NCBI RefSeq assembly: GCF_002939865.1
Contig: NZ_MDEE01000001.1
Span: forward strand, 372,001 to 436,000
Length of the DNA: 64,000 nt
Direction of reading: 5' to 3'
Origin: Xanthomonas dyei
GTDB taxonomy: Bacteria > Pseudomonadota > Gammaproteobacteria > Xanthomonadales > Xanthomonadaceae
The position numbers were made by a program, and so were the translations under genes. Positions 30,652 to 39,694 of this stretch are shown piece after piece. How positions within the stretch are numbered: the stretch's first letter is position 1; the number at the start of each line of letters is the position of its first letter. The notes below the pieces were generated by a model. That model saw only the letters and a list, made by a program, of their open reading frames with translations, had not been told where the DNA came from and ran no database searches.

Positions 30652-32028
30652 TCAACGGAACGGCATGCCGCCGCGGCCGCCCATGGCGCCCATCATGCCC
30701 TTCATGTTGCGCATCAGGCCCTTCATGCCGCCGCCGGCCAGCTTGCCCATCATCTTTTCCATCTGCTGGTACTGCTTCATCAGCTTGTTGACGTCGGCCG
30801 GCAACATGCCCGAGCCACGCGCGATGCGGGCGCGGCGCGAGCCGTTGAGCAAGGCCGGGTTGCGGCGCTCTTTCTTGGTCATCGAATTGATGATGGCGAT
30901 CATGCGCGGCACTTCCTTGCCGGTGACCTGCTGCTTGACGTTGTCCGGGATCTGGCCCATGCCCGGCAGCTTGTCCATCAACCCATGGATGCCACCCATG
31001 TTCTGCATCTGCTCGAGCTGCTCTTTCATGTCGTTGAGGTCGAACTTCTTGCCCTTGGCGACCTTGGCGGCGAGCTTGGCGGCTTTTTCCTGATCGACGC
31101 TGTGCTCGACCTGCTCCACCAGCGACAGCACGTCGCCCATGTCCAGGATGCGGCTGGCCACACGGTCCGGATGGAACACGTCCAGGCCGTCGGTCTTTTC
31201 GCCGGTACCGACGAACTTGATCGGCTTGCCGGTGATATAGCGCACGCTCAGCGCCGCACCACCGCGAGCGTCGCCGTCGGTCTTGGTCAGCACCACGCCG
31301 GTCAGCGGCAGCGCTTCGCCGAACGCCTTGGCCGTGTTGGCGGCGTCCTGGCCGGTCATGGCATCGACAACGAACAGGGTTTCGGTGGGGTTGATCGCGG
31401 CGTGCAAGGCCTTGATCTCGTCCATCATCGCTTGATCGATCGCCAGACGGCCGGCGGTATCGACCAGCAGCACGTCGGCGAAGGACTTGCGCGCGTCGCT
31501 GATGGCGGCGCGCACGATGTCGACCGGCTTCTGCGAGGCATCGGAGGGGAAGAACAGCACGCCGACCTGTTCAGCCAGGGTCTTGAGCTGCTCGATCGCG
31601 GCCGGGCGATAGACGTCGGCAGAGACCACCATGACCTTTTTCTTACGCTTTTCCTTCAGGTGCTTGGCGAGCTTGCCGACCGTGGTGGTCTTACCCGCAC
31701 CCTGCAGGCCGGCCATCAGGATGATGGCCGGCGCCGGCACGTTGAGGTTGAGGTCGGCAGCGGCGGCGCCCATCACGGCGGTCAGCTCGTCGCGCACGAT
31801 CTTGATCAGCGCCTGGCCCGGGGTCAGCGACTTGAGCACTTCCTGGCCGACCGCACGCACCTTGATGCGCTCGATCAGCGCCTGCACCACCGGCAATGCG
31901 ACATCGGCTTCGAGCAGTGCGATGCGCACTTCACGGGTGGCTTCGCGGATGTTTTCCTCGGTCAGGCGGCCGCGTCCGCGCAGGCGCTCCATGGTGCCGG
32001 AGAGACGTTGGGTTAGGGACTCGAACAT
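30652..32028 (-). CDS. ffh: Signal recognition particle protein Ffh
   Basis: The 458-residue GTPase of the bacterial SRP; with 4.5S RNA it brings membrane-protein ribosomes to FtsY. The N domain (~1-85) is helical. The G domain has P-loop GLQGAGKTTTVGKLA, ADVYRPAA, DTAGRL and TKTDGDARGG. The Met-rich M domain includes the RNA-binding SRRARIARGSG and a C-terminus full of Met and Gly (GGMKGLMRNMKGMMG). ATG 32028 gives the canonical MFESLTQRLS start. A TATAAT box at 32063-32068 on the same strand is a possible -10, but its -35 is poor. Confidence 0.97.
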   Translation of the reverse strand: MFESLTQRLSGTMERLRGRGRLTEENIREATREVRIALLEADVALPVVQALIERIKVRAVGQEVLKSLTPGQALIKIVRDELTAVMGAAAADLNLNVPAPAIILMAGLQGAGKTTTVGKLAKHLKEKRKKKVMVVSADVYRPAAIEQLKTLAEQVGVLFFPSDASQKPVDIVRAAISDARKSFADVLLVDTAGRLAIDQAMMDEIKALHAAINPTETLFVVDAMTGQDAANTAKAFGEALPLTGVVLTKTDGDARGGAALSVRYITGKPIKFVGTGEKTDGLDVFHPDRVASRILDMGDVLSLVEQVEHSVDQEKAAKLAAKVAKGKKFDLNDMKEQLEQMQNMGGIHGLMDKLPGMGQIPDNVKQQVTGKEVPRMIAIINSMTKKERRNPALLNGSRRARIARGSGMLPADVNKLMKQYQQMEKMMGKLAGGGMKGLMRNMKGMMGAMGGRGGMPFR

Positions 32029-32185
32029 GCGCAAAGGACCGCGTAAGGGGAAACGGGCACCGATTATAGCGGCACAGGCCAAGCGCCCGCCCCGGCACCG
32101 CTCACCCCTTCGGCGTTTCGGATTCGATACCCGGCGCCAGGCCTGATGCCCGAGCTCCGCTGCGGCCTTCGGCGCCCATGTGTCG

Positions 32186-32213
32186 AATCCCGAATCACCA
32201 ATCCCGACTCCCC
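32186..32213 (-). repeat. GGGATT-type intergenic repeat upstream of the CcsA-like gene
   Basis: AATCCCGAATCACCAATCCC on the plus strand is the complement of the G-rich runs found at 18547 and 26487. It lies in the divergent gap between ffh and the CcsA-like gene. Confidence 0.45.
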
Positions 32214-32237
32214 GCCGCAATATGCGAAACTTCCACG

Positions 32238-33029
32238 ATGACAATCGTTCTCATCGCGTTCGCCTTGTATCTGCTGGCCACGGCGCTGCTCACCCAGGCG
32301 GTGCTGCGCGATGGCAATCAGGCCCCTGCGCGCTGGCTGGCACCGGCGCTGGCGGCGGTGGCGCTGCACGCCGGGTATCACGTGCTGGTGGCGTTCCGCA
32401 CCGCCGGCGGGCCGGACATGCATTTCTTTGCGGCACTGTCGCTGTGCGGCCTGGGCATGGCCGCGCTGACGGCGGTGTTCGGTGGCCGCGGGCGCATGGC
32501 GGCGGTGGGCGTGGTGGTGTTTCCGCTGTCGGCGATCCTGCTGGCCAGTTATCACGCCTACGGCCACGAACCTAGCGCGGATCTGGGCTGGCGGCTGGAG
32601 TTGCACGCCTGGATGGCCTTGCTGGCCTACGCCACCCTGGGCATCGCCGCATTGCTGGCGATCATGCTGTGGCTGCAGGAGCGTGCGCTGCGGCGGCGCG
32701 ACTTCCATACCTGGCTGCGTGCGCTACCGCCGTTGACCGAGCTGGAAACCTTGCTGTTTCGCACGATCGCGGTCGGCTTCGTGTTGCTGAGCCTGACCCT
32801 GCTGACCGGGCTGCTGTTCGTGCAGGACTTCCTGGCGCAGCGGCTGTTGCACAAGACCGTGCTCAGCATCCTGTCGTGGATCGTGTTCGGTGCGTTGCTG
32901 GTCGGCCGCTGGCGCAACGGCTGGCGCGGCACCAAGGCGGTGCACTGGACGCTGACCGCGATGGCGTTGCTGGTGCTGTCGTTCTTCGGCAGCAAGTTCG
33001 TGATCGAGCTGGTGCTGGGGCCGCGTTGA
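32238..33029 (+). CDS. CcsA/YpjD-like inner-membrane protein (cytochrome c assembly family)
   Basis: A 263-residue protein with about eight predicted transmembrane helices. The middle has LELHAWMALLAYATLGIAALLAIMLWLQE, and later ILSWIVFGALLVGRWRNGWRG: His and Trp-rich positions resembling the WWD/heme-handling segment of CcsA-type proteins. In proteobacteria such proteins often sit beside ffh. A role in cytochrome c maturation, or in a membrane complex with metal-transport CBS proteins, has been suggested for relatives, so the function is open. ATG 32238 has no strong ribosome site; it is the start that best fits the first helix. Confidence 0.8.
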   Translation: MTIVLIAFALYLLATALLTQAVLRDGNQAPARWLAPALAAVALHAGYHVLVAFRTAGGPDMHFFAALSLCGLGMAALTAVFGGRGRMAAVGVVVFPLSAILLASYHAYGHEPSADLGWRLELHAWMALLAYATLGIAALLAIMLWLQERALRRRDFHTWLRALPPLTELETLLFRTIAVGFVLLSLTLLTGLLFVQDFLAQRLLHKTVLSILSWIVFGALLVGRWRNGWRGTKAVHWTLTAMALLVLSFFGSKFVIELVLGPR

Positions 33030-33149
33030 TGGCGGTGGGCGTGGAGCTGTGCCGCATGTCATCGGGGCGGGACGGCACGCTGGATTTCCGCCCCTTTTCA
33101 GGCAGCGGCTGCGCAGCTCAATCGCACCCCATTCCTTCGACGCCAACCC

Positions 33150-34199
33150 TCACGCATCCAGCGCCACACTGACCACGGCCCACGATTGGTCCGGGCCAGG
33201 GTTGGCGAAGCGATAGACGATAAGGCGGCGGTAGATCTCGCCGGGCCGCAGGATTGTCGACGGGAAGTTGGGGTGATTGGGCGCATCCGGGTAGTCCTGC
33301 GGCTCCAGACACACGCCGCGGCCCAGGCCGGGATGATGGGCGTCCAGATGCTGGCCTTCGTAGAGTTGCACCGCCGGTGCATCGCTGGTGATGCGTAGCG
33401 CTACGCCACTGTGCGGCGAGTACAGCTCGGCAACGCAATCGGCGTCGGCTGCCAGTACCAGGCATTGGTCGTAGCCTTTGCCGAGGATCACTTGCGGATG
33501 CCTAGCATCGGTGTTGTCGGCCAATGCCGCAGGAGTGCGGAAATCGAACGGTGTACCGGCAACGGACGCGATTTCGCCGGTCGGAATCGATTCGGCATCC
33601 ACCGGCAGATAGCGATCGGCCGGCACGCGCAGCACCTGCGCGGCGGCGCGGTGATGCGGGTCGCCGGACAGGTTGAAGTACGGGTGATGTGTGAGATTCA
33701 ACGCGGTGGCGGCATCGCACTGCGCCTCGAAGTCCAGCTGCAGCTTGCGTCCTTCCAGTTGCAAGCGCGCACGTACCTGCAGATTGCCGGGATAGCCTTC
33801 TTCGCCATCGGGCGAGTCGTAGCCGAGCAGCACCTGATCCGGTGCCTGCTCCAGCACGCGCCACACACGCCGCCCGAAGCCGCGCAATCCACCGTGCAAC
33901 TGGTTGCGCCCTTCGTTGGCCGCCAGCGTGTGGGTGACGCCATCCAATGTGTAACGCGCACCGGCGATGCGATTGCCGAAGCGGCCGACCAGGATGTTGA
34001 GGCTGTCGCCATCGGCGGCGTAAGCGGGCAGATCCGGTAAGGTCAGCAGCAACGGCACCACGCCATGTGCGGTGGTCAGCCGCAGCGCATGCAGGATGCC
34101 GCCATAGGTCAGCACCTCGGCCTCCAACCCGGCATCGCTGCGCAGGGTAAGCGCGTGGACCTCGACACCGTCTGGCAACTGCCCGAAAACGCGCTGCAT
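33150..34199 (-). CDS. galM: Aldose 1-epimerase (galactose mutarotase)
   Basis: A 349-residue GalM that interconverts alpha and beta anomers of galactose and other aldoses. The catalytic pieces are visible: NQLHGGLRGFGRRVW with a substrate-binding His, the acid His in LTHHPYFNLSG, and the base Glu in VCLEPQDYPDAPNHPNFP. ATG 34199 matches the usual N-terminus (MQRVFGQLPDG) and rules out the longer open frame. No signal peptide, so it is cytoplasmic. It is divergent from the GH51 arabinofuranosidase; both probably handle sugars released from pectin or arabinan. Confidence 0.94.
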   Translation of the reverse strand: MQRVFGQLPDGVEVHALTLRSDAGLEAEVLTYGGILHALRLTTAHGVVPLLLTLPDLPAYAADGDSLNILVGRFGNRIAGARYTLDGVTHTLAANEGRNQLHGGLRGFGRRVWRVLEQAPDQVLLGYDSPDGEEGYPGNLQVRARLQLEGRKLQLDFEAQCDAATALNLTHHPYFNLSGDPHHRAAAQVLRVPADRYLPVDAESIPTGEIASVAGTPFDFRTPAALADNTDARHPQVILGKGYDQCLVLAADADCVAELYSPHSGVALRITSDAPAVQLYEGQHLDAHHPGLGRGVCLEPQDYPDAPNHPNFPSTILRPGEIYRRLIVYRFANPGPDQSWAVVSVALDA

Positions 34200-34439
34200 G
34201 AATCGCCCCGCCACTGATGGAAGCTGGCGAGCATAGCGGTGTCGCGTAGCTGCCGACCATGCCCTTGCGCACATCTCGGCGGCACGGAGTCTGCAGCGCA
34301 TCTCGGTACATGACGCCGTGTCCGCCTGCATCGCTCGCGCTGCAGCACGACAAGCGACGGCCCCACGCACTACGCTAGCGCAGCGCTGTTGCTGCAGCGC
34401 GTGACCAACCCCGACGACCAACACAGGAGCGCCAAGCCG

Positions 34440-36023
34440 ATGCAGTGGATTTCCCTCGCGTTGCGGACTTCATGCAAACGGCTGACGCAGACCGTCGTTG
34501 CGGCCGCCCTGGCGACCGGCGTGTGCAGCGTGTCGGCGGCCGAGGTCAAGGTGACCGGGACGCTGCGTGCGGACCAACCAGGCGCACAGGTCTCGCGGCA
34601 GCTCTTTGGTCAGTTTGCCGAGCATCTGGGCACCGGCATCTATGGAGGAGTGTGGGTCGGCGAAGACTCTCCGATTCCCAATACGCGTGGCTATCGCAAC
34701 GATGTGGTGGCCGCTTTGAAGACGATCGCAGTGCCGAACATCCGCTGGCCGGGTGGCTGCTTTGCCGACGAATACCACTGGCGCGATGGCGTCGGCAACC
34801 CGGCCAAACGCCCGATCCGCGTCAATACGCATTGGGGCGGCGTGGAAGAGTCGAACCGGTTCGGCACTCACGAGTTCATGGACTTCACCGAGTTGCTCGG
34901 CACCCAGGCCTATATCGCCGGCAACGTGGGCAATGCGGCGCCGGACGAGATTGCGCAGTGGACCGAATACATGACCGCGCCCACCCGCTCCAGCCTGGCC
35001 AACGCGCGCCGCGCCAACGGCCGCGATACGCCCTGGCAGGTGCCCTACTTCGGTGTGGGCAACGAGCTGTGGGGATGCGGCGGCAATATGCGGGTGGAAT
35101 ACGCGGCCGACGTGTATCGGCGCTACCAGACCTTCGTCAAGGCGCCGGCCAATCAGCCGCTGCTCAAGATCGCGCCCGGCCCCAACAATGACGACTACCA
35201 CTGGACCGAGGTGATGATGCGTGAGGCCGGCACGCTGATGGACGGACTGAGCCTGCATTACTACACCGTCCCCGGTGGCTGGCCACCGCGTGCTTCGTCG
35301 ACCGACTTCGACGAGAGCGCCTGGATCGACACGCTGTCGCGCACGCTGGTGATGGACGAGCTAATCACCAAGCACAGCGCGATCATGGACAAATACGACC
35401 CAGGCAAGAAAGTTGCGCTGGTGGTCGACGAATGGGGCACCTGGTATGCAGGCTTGCCCGATGCAAACCCTGGATTTCTACATCAACAAAACAGCCTGCG
35501 CGATGCACTGGTGGCATCGCTGAACATCGATATCTTCAGCACGCATGCCGAACGCGTGCGCATGGCCAACATCGCGCAGATGGTCAACGTGTTGCAGGCG
35601 ATGATCCTCACCGATGGCGACAAGATGGTGCTCACGCCGACCTACCACGTGTTTGCGCTCTACAAGCCCTTTCAAGACGCCACGCACCTGCCACTGCAGC
35701 TGCAGACCCCCGAATACCGCCACGGCAACACGCATGTGCCGGCGGTGCACGGCTCGGCAGTCAAGGCGAAGGACGGGCATGTGTATGTCGCGCTGACCAA
35801 CCTGGATGCAACTGCCGCGGCAAGTGTCAGCGTAGACGTGCAAGGGCTGTCTGCACGCCGCGTTGACGGAAAGATTCTGACCGCGCCGGCGATCACTGCC
35901 CACAACACCTTTGTGCAGCCACGCGTCGTCGAACCGAAGCCATTCAACGGCGCCCGTCTGCAGGCGAAAGTATTGACGGTCGCGCTGCCTGCGCACTCGG
36001 TGGTGATGCTCGAGCTGCAGTGA
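34440..36023 (+). CDS. Alpha-L-arabinofuranosidase (GH51), exported
   Basis: A 527-residue GH51 enzyme that removes terminal L-arabinofuranose from arabinan or arabinoxylan. The N-terminus has a signal peptide (basic RTSCKRL, hydrophobic core, cut near VSA-AE), which is unusual for the mostly cytoplasmic family and implies periplasmic or secreted action. Acid/base E209 is in VGNELWGCGGNM and the nucleophile E331 in VVDEWGTWYAG; IRWPGGCFADEYHW is a family hallmark. The C-terminal beta-sandwich runs from ~420 to the end. AGGAG lies 11 bases before ATG 34440. It is complete and divergent from galM. Confidence 0.94.
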   Translation: MQWISLALRTSCKRLTQTVVAAALATGVCSVSAAEVKVTGTLRADQPGAQVSRQLFGQFAEHLGTGIYGGVWVGEDSPIPNTRGYRNDVVAALKTIAVPNIRWPGGCFADEYHWRDGVGNPAKRPIRVNTHWGGVEESNRFGTHEFMDFTELLGTQAYIAGNVGNAAPDEIAQWTEYMTAPTRSSLANARRANGRDTPWQVPYFGVGNELWGCGGNMRVEYAADVYRRYQTFVKAPANQPLLKIAPGPNNDDYHWTEVMMREAGTLMDGLSLHYYTVPGGWPPRASSTDFDESAWIDTLSRTLVMDELITKHSAIMDKYDPGKKVALVVDEWGTWYAGLPDANPGFLHQQNSLRDALVASLNIDIFSTHAERVRMANIAQMVNVLQAMILTDGDKMVLTPTYHVFALYKPFQDATHLPLQLQTPEYRHGNTHVPAVHGSAVKAKDGHVYVALTNLDATAAASVSVDVQGLSARRVDGKILTAPAITAHNTFVQPRVVEPKPFNGARLQAKVLTVALPAHSVVMLELQ

Positions 36024-36187
36024 GCGCGCTATCGCGAAGTTATCGCGTCAAGAGCGCGTAACAAGCGACGGCGCGACCACCACGCAGGCGATGCAGGCGC
36101 TCGGAACCATTAGGTAATGCGCGCACTCAGAGTGAGTGCGTCATCCACAAGCGCCTGGCCGCCGCTCGCTACGTTTGGTTGACCGAT

Positions 36188-37153
36188 CTAGACCGATGTA
36201 GGCGCCGATATCGGAAGCACGTCCGGCTCGGCGACGCGCCACTCTGGCGGCAAGCGTTCGAGTAGGTGCGCCATGAAGGCGCGCACCTTCGGGGTGAAGT
36301 CGCGGCGGTCGGCCACGCAGAAAAACAGCCGCAATGGCTCGACGGCCGGCTGCGTCGCGTCACTACCGTCGGGCACGAATAGTGCTTGCAACTGCCCGCG
36401 CTGCAGGTAGGGTTGCACTACGAAGGCGGCCAGGCGGGTGATGCCACCGCCGGCCGCAGCCATGGTGGCCAGCGCATCGACATCGTCGCTCACCATCGCC
36501 TGACTTAGCTGCGGCTGAAAACGCACGCCGTCGCGCACGAAGTTCCAACGCAGAAGGCGCCCGTCCACCGGGTAGCGCAGCAACAGACAGTCGTGATACT
36601 TGAGCTCGTCCGGGTGCTTGGGCAGGCCGCAACGGGCCAGATACTCGGGCGCAGCGCACACCACGAACGGCACCTGCGCGATGCAGCGCGCGACCAGGCC
36701 GTCTTCGAGCTGCGCTTCGATCCGCAAACTGACATCCACGCTTTCCTGCGCATGCTGCACCACACGGTCGGTGCACAGCAGTTCGATCTCCAGCTGCGGA
36801 TACTGCTGACGCAGCGCAGGCAGCATCGGTGCGAGCACATGGCGCGCGAATGCAGCAGTGCTGGCAACGCGTAATCGCCCCGCCGGCGCCTGCCGGGGGC
36901 CGGCCACCAACTGCCGCGCGCGCTCCAGGTCGCGCTCCAGTTGCCGCACGTGGTCGAAGTACAGCGCGCCGCGCTCGGTCAGCGCCAGGCTGCGGGTAGT
37001 CCGATGCAACAGGCGCACACCCAGGTACTGCTCCAGCCGCGCGATGTTCTGGCTGACCGCGGCGGCGCTGACGCCCAGCAACTTGGCTCCACCGGCAATA
37101 CTGCCGGCATCCACGGTGCTGACAAAACTGCGAATCGACTGAAGAATATTCAT
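36188..37153 (-). CDS. LysR-family transcriptional regulator
   Basis: A 321-residue LTTR. The winged helix-turn-helix covers residues ~1-65 (SIAGGAKLLGVSAAAVSQNIARLEQ and LLHRTTRSLALTERG). The effector domain (~90-300) starts at GRLRVASTAAFARHVL and includes QPEIELL-type IELLCTDRVV. It belongs to the group related to CrgA/AaeR-like regulators of transporters and oxidoreductases. It is transcribed away from the DUF2798 gene, with an operator-like dyad between them (37181-37201), so it probably regulates that gene and itself. The effector is unknown. Confidence 0.94.
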   Translation of the reverse strand: MNILQSIRSFVSTVDAGSIAGGAKLLGVSAAAVSQNIARLEQYLGVRLLHRTTRSLALTERGALYFDHVRQLERDLERARQLVAGPRQAPAGRLRVASTAAFARHVLAPMLPALRQQYPQLEIELLCTDRVVQHAQESVDVSLRIEAQLEDGLVARCIAQVPFVVCAAPEYLARCGLPKHPDELKYHDCLLLRYPVDGRLLRWNFVRDGVRFQPQLSQAMVSDDVDALATMAAAGGGITRLAAFVVQPYLQRGQLQALFVPDGSDATQPAVEPLRLFFCVADRRDFTPKVRAFMAHLLERLPPEWRVAEPDVLPISAPTSV

Positions 37154-37180
37154 TTATTGAGTAGGCATTCCCAAGCAATT

Positions 37181-37201
37181 CGTAAGATTTACTTACGTAA
37201 G
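37181..37201. promoter_or_regulatory. Overlapping palindromes, likely LysR operator
   Basis: CGTAAG-N5-CTTACG (37181-37197) overlaps CTTACGTAAG (37192-37201), 28 bases upstream of the LysR start in the divergent gap to the DUF2798 gene. Position and AT-rich dyads fit an LTTR recognition site; there is no experimental support. Confidence 0.5.
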
Positions 37202-37287
37202 CCGCAAGGTTACGCGATCTACCCGGCCTGCGACGCGCGTCCTACAGTTGCCCTACGCCGCTGGTTCGCGGCCATCGAGGCCACCGT

Positions 37288-37563
37288 ATGTCGTCATCGC
37301 CACCCTCCTCCGCAGTGGCACGCTCACGCTGGAAGCTCGGCGTACGCGCCACCCCGTTCGTGTTCGCGTTCTACATGGCCGCGATCATGGCGCTGCTGAT
37401 GTGCATCGTGATTACCGGCGCCAACACCGGCCTGGCCCCAGGGTTCGGATGGCGCGTACTGGACGCCTACCGTGTGGCGATGCCCACCGCGTTTTGCTGC
37501 GTGCTGGTGGTGCGGCCGTTGGTGATCCGCCTGGTTGCGTGGACCGTGCACGCGCGGCATTGA
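37288..37563 (+). CDS. DUF2798 membrane protein
   Basis: A 91-residue protein with two transmembrane helices (residues ~23-47 and ~63-85), matching the small DUF2798 family. FYMAAIMALLMCIVITGANTG and GFGWRVLDAYRVAMPTAFCCV are the two family repeats. There is no known function; members are often next to LysR regulators, as here. ATG 37288 follows no strong ribosome site, but the N-terminal positively charged RSRWKLG before helix one supports it. Confidence 0.85.
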   Translation: MSSSPPSSAVARSRWKLGVRATPFVFAFYMAAIMALLMCIVITGANTGLAPGFGWRVLDAYRVAMPTAFCCVLVVRPLVIRLVAWTVHARH

Positions 37564-37943
37564 GCAGCGCCGGCACATGCACTACTGGTGATTGACACAG
37601 GCGTGCATCGACGTCGCGCGGCGCTGCCTGCGCGTACGACGCGCGGATGTCATGCATCCGCTGCAAGCGTTTCCATCGTCCTCGACACCACTAGGGGGTG
37701 CCCGAGACACGCACAAACGTGCATCGGCGAGGCAACGCCAGCCTCCCGTTCTTTGCGATCGCTGCAAGGGTGCTGCCACGCAACATGCAGCAGCCGACGT
37801 TTGCGACCGGCGTCATACTAATAATTGACTATTCCGTAATGAACACAACGAAACGGAAACACTTCGAAAAATTTCTTTGACTCTGAACTAAGTGATGCGC
37901 AGCGTCGCTCCTCCACGGACACCGTCCATCGTTGGAGTTACGC
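37564..37943. other. Gene-free region upstream of the GH16 gene
   Basis: About 380 bases without a supported gene. The last ~120 bases (37815-37900) are clearly AT-rich and contain TTGACT (37826 area) and TTTGAC motifs that could be -35 elements; no matching -10 at good spacing was found. It likely contains a regulated promoter for the glucanase. Confidence 0.4.
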
Positions 37944-39293
37944 ATGAGCGTCGTACGCAGCGTCACCCTGCAGTTCGCTGTTGTGCTGGGCATCGCACTG
38001 GCACCTTGCGCGCAGGCGCAGACCCTGGTGTGGGAAGACAACTTCAACGGGCCGTCCATCGACGGCACCAAGTGGACGTACGACGTCGGCAACGGGTGTC
38101 AGATCGGCTTGTGCGGCTGGGGCAATGGCGAGATGCAGTACTACACCAGTCGCCCCGACAACGCGCGTATCGAAAACGGCCGGCTGGTCATCGAGGCGCG
38201 CCGCGAAGCATTCGGCGGCATGCCGTTCACCTCGGCACGGCTCAAGACCGAAGGCCGCATGCATTTCACCTACGGCACGCTCGAAGCGCGCATCAAGACG
38301 CCGGTGGTCGGCAATGGGCTATGGCCGGCGTACTGGATGCTGGGCACCATCGGCGTGTGGCCCGGGCGTGGCGAAATCGATCTGATGGAAGCCGGCATGG
38401 CTGCGGCGATCGCCAACGGCACTGCCAATCGCCGTATCGGTGCGGCGGTACACTGGGACTACAACGGCGCGCAGGCCGACTACGACACCAGCTACACCAG
38501 CCCGGTGAATCTGCACACCGATTTCCATGTGTACCGCATGACCTGGGACCCGCAGTTCATCCGCATCTCGATCGACGGGCAGCAGTACTTCGAATTTGCG
38601 ATTTCCAATATCGAAGGTGCCTCGTTGCACGAGTTCCATCAGCAGCAGTATCTGCTGCTCAATCTGGCGGTGGGTGGCACCTATACCGGGGTAACCTCAC
38701 CGGCCGCGGTGACCGCACCGCTGCCGGGCAAGATGGAGATCGATTACATCCGCCTGTATCAAAACCCCGGTTCGCAATTGTATGTGGGCAGCCAACACGC
38801 CATGCCGGCCGGACGCTTTGGCGTGTTCACCGACCAGGCCGATACCAGCGCGCGATTGACCTTCGGCCAGGATGCCGAACTGTATCTGTGGAACAACCTC
38901 ACCCCGATCGCGCAGGCGCCGTTCGAAGGTTCCAATGTCATGGCGTATCGCGCCAACGCGGGGGCCTGGTATGGACTGGGAATACAGAGCGATTACCGCA
39001 ATCTGGCCGCCTACGCCGGCGGTGCGCTCAAGCTGCAGGTAAAGACCACCACCGCGTCGACATTCAAGATCGGCATCAACACCAGCTTCGGCGACAGCTG
39101 GGTGGATTTTGCGGCCGGCGGCAACCAGTACGGCCTGGTGCGCGATGGCGCGTGGCACGAGGTGAGTATTCCCTTCAGTGCGTTCTACGACCTGGATCTG
39201 CAGGCGGTCAAGCAGCCTTTCATGCTGGTGGCCGATCCGCCGGCAACGCCAGTGGAGATCGCCATCGACAAGGTCTACTACCAGAGCCGTTGA
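37944..39293 (+). CDS. GH16 endo-beta-1,3(1,4)-glucanase (laminarinase-like), secreted
   Basis: A 449-residue secreted glucanase. GGAG seven bases upstream fixes ATG 37944. The signal peptide ends at AQA-QTLVW. The GH16 jelly roll (residues ~24-275) has catalytic GEIDLMEAG with nucleophile E144 and acid/base E149. NGLWPAYWMLG is the conserved entry strand. Residues ~280-449 form a second beta-rich domain, similar in build to carbohydrate-binding modules fused to bacterial laminarinases. It is expected to cut callose-type or mixed-linkage beta-glucan. No adjacent TonB receptor. A response regulator follows convergently. Confidence 0.93.
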   Translation: MSVVRSVTLQFAVVLGIALAPCAQAQTLVWEDNFNGPSIDGTKWTYDVGNGCQIGLCGWGNGEMQYYTSRPDNARIENGRLVIEARREAFGGMPFTSARLKTEGRMHFTYGTLEARIKTPVVGNGLWPAYWMLGTIGVWPGRGEIDLMEAGMAAAIANGTANRRIGAAVHWDYNGAQADYDTSYTSPVNLHTDFHVYRMTWDPQFIRISIDGQQYFEFAISNIEGASLHEFHQQQYLLLNLAVGGTYTGVTSPAAVTAPLPGKMEIDYIRLYQNPGSQLYVGSQHAMPAGRFGVFTDQADTSARLTFGQDAELYLWNNLTPIAQAPFEGSNVMAYRANAGAWYGLGIQSDYRNLAAYAGGALKLQVKTTTASTFKIGINTSFGDSWVDFAAGGNQYGLVRDGAWHEVSIPFSAFYDLDLQAVKQPFMLVADPPATPVEIAIDKVYYQSR

Positions 39294-39325
39294 GGCCGCT
39301 GCGGACACTTACCCGCAGCCAGCGC

Positions 39326-39694
39326 TCAGGCGTTGGCTGCGTCGCCTTTCAACAGGTCGATGAGCTGACGCAGGCGATAGGGCTTGGGCAGGAAGTCGAC
39401 GCCTGCCGGCAGCGGCGGCAGCTGCGCCTTCGCAAAGCCCGATGCCAGGATGACGCGCGCCTGCGGCAACAACTGCGCCACCTTCTCGCTCAGTTCGATC
39501 CCCGACATGCCGTTGGGCATGCGGATATCGCTGAACACCACATCGTAGGGGCCGCTGTCGCGCAGCATGTGCAGGGCGTCTTGCGCATCGTCGGCGGTGT
39601 CGACGGTGATGCCCGCATCGCGCAGCGCCTCGCCGATCAACTCGCGCAACTCTTCTTGATCTTCCACCATCAACAGACGCAGGGGTTCAGTCAT
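39326..39694 (-). CDS. Single-domain response regulator (receiver)
   Basis: A 122-residue CheY-like receiver with no output domain. The acidic pocket is VEDQEE (~10-15), the phospho-acceptor Asp is in VFSDIRMPN (~D56), and the conserved Lys is in FLPKPY (~K104). The last residues form the terminal helix. ATG 39694 overlaps the kinase stop by eight bases, so it is translationally coupled to the kinase that presumably phosphorylates it. The output is unknown; it may pass phosphate on, or bind a target as CheY does. Confidence 0.92.
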   Translation of the reverse strand: MTEPLRLLMVEDQEELRELIGEALRDAGITVDTADDAQDALHMLRDSGPYDVVFSDIRMPNGMSGIELSEKVAQLLPQARVILASGFAKAQLPPLPAGVDFLPKPYRLRQLIDLLKGDAANA

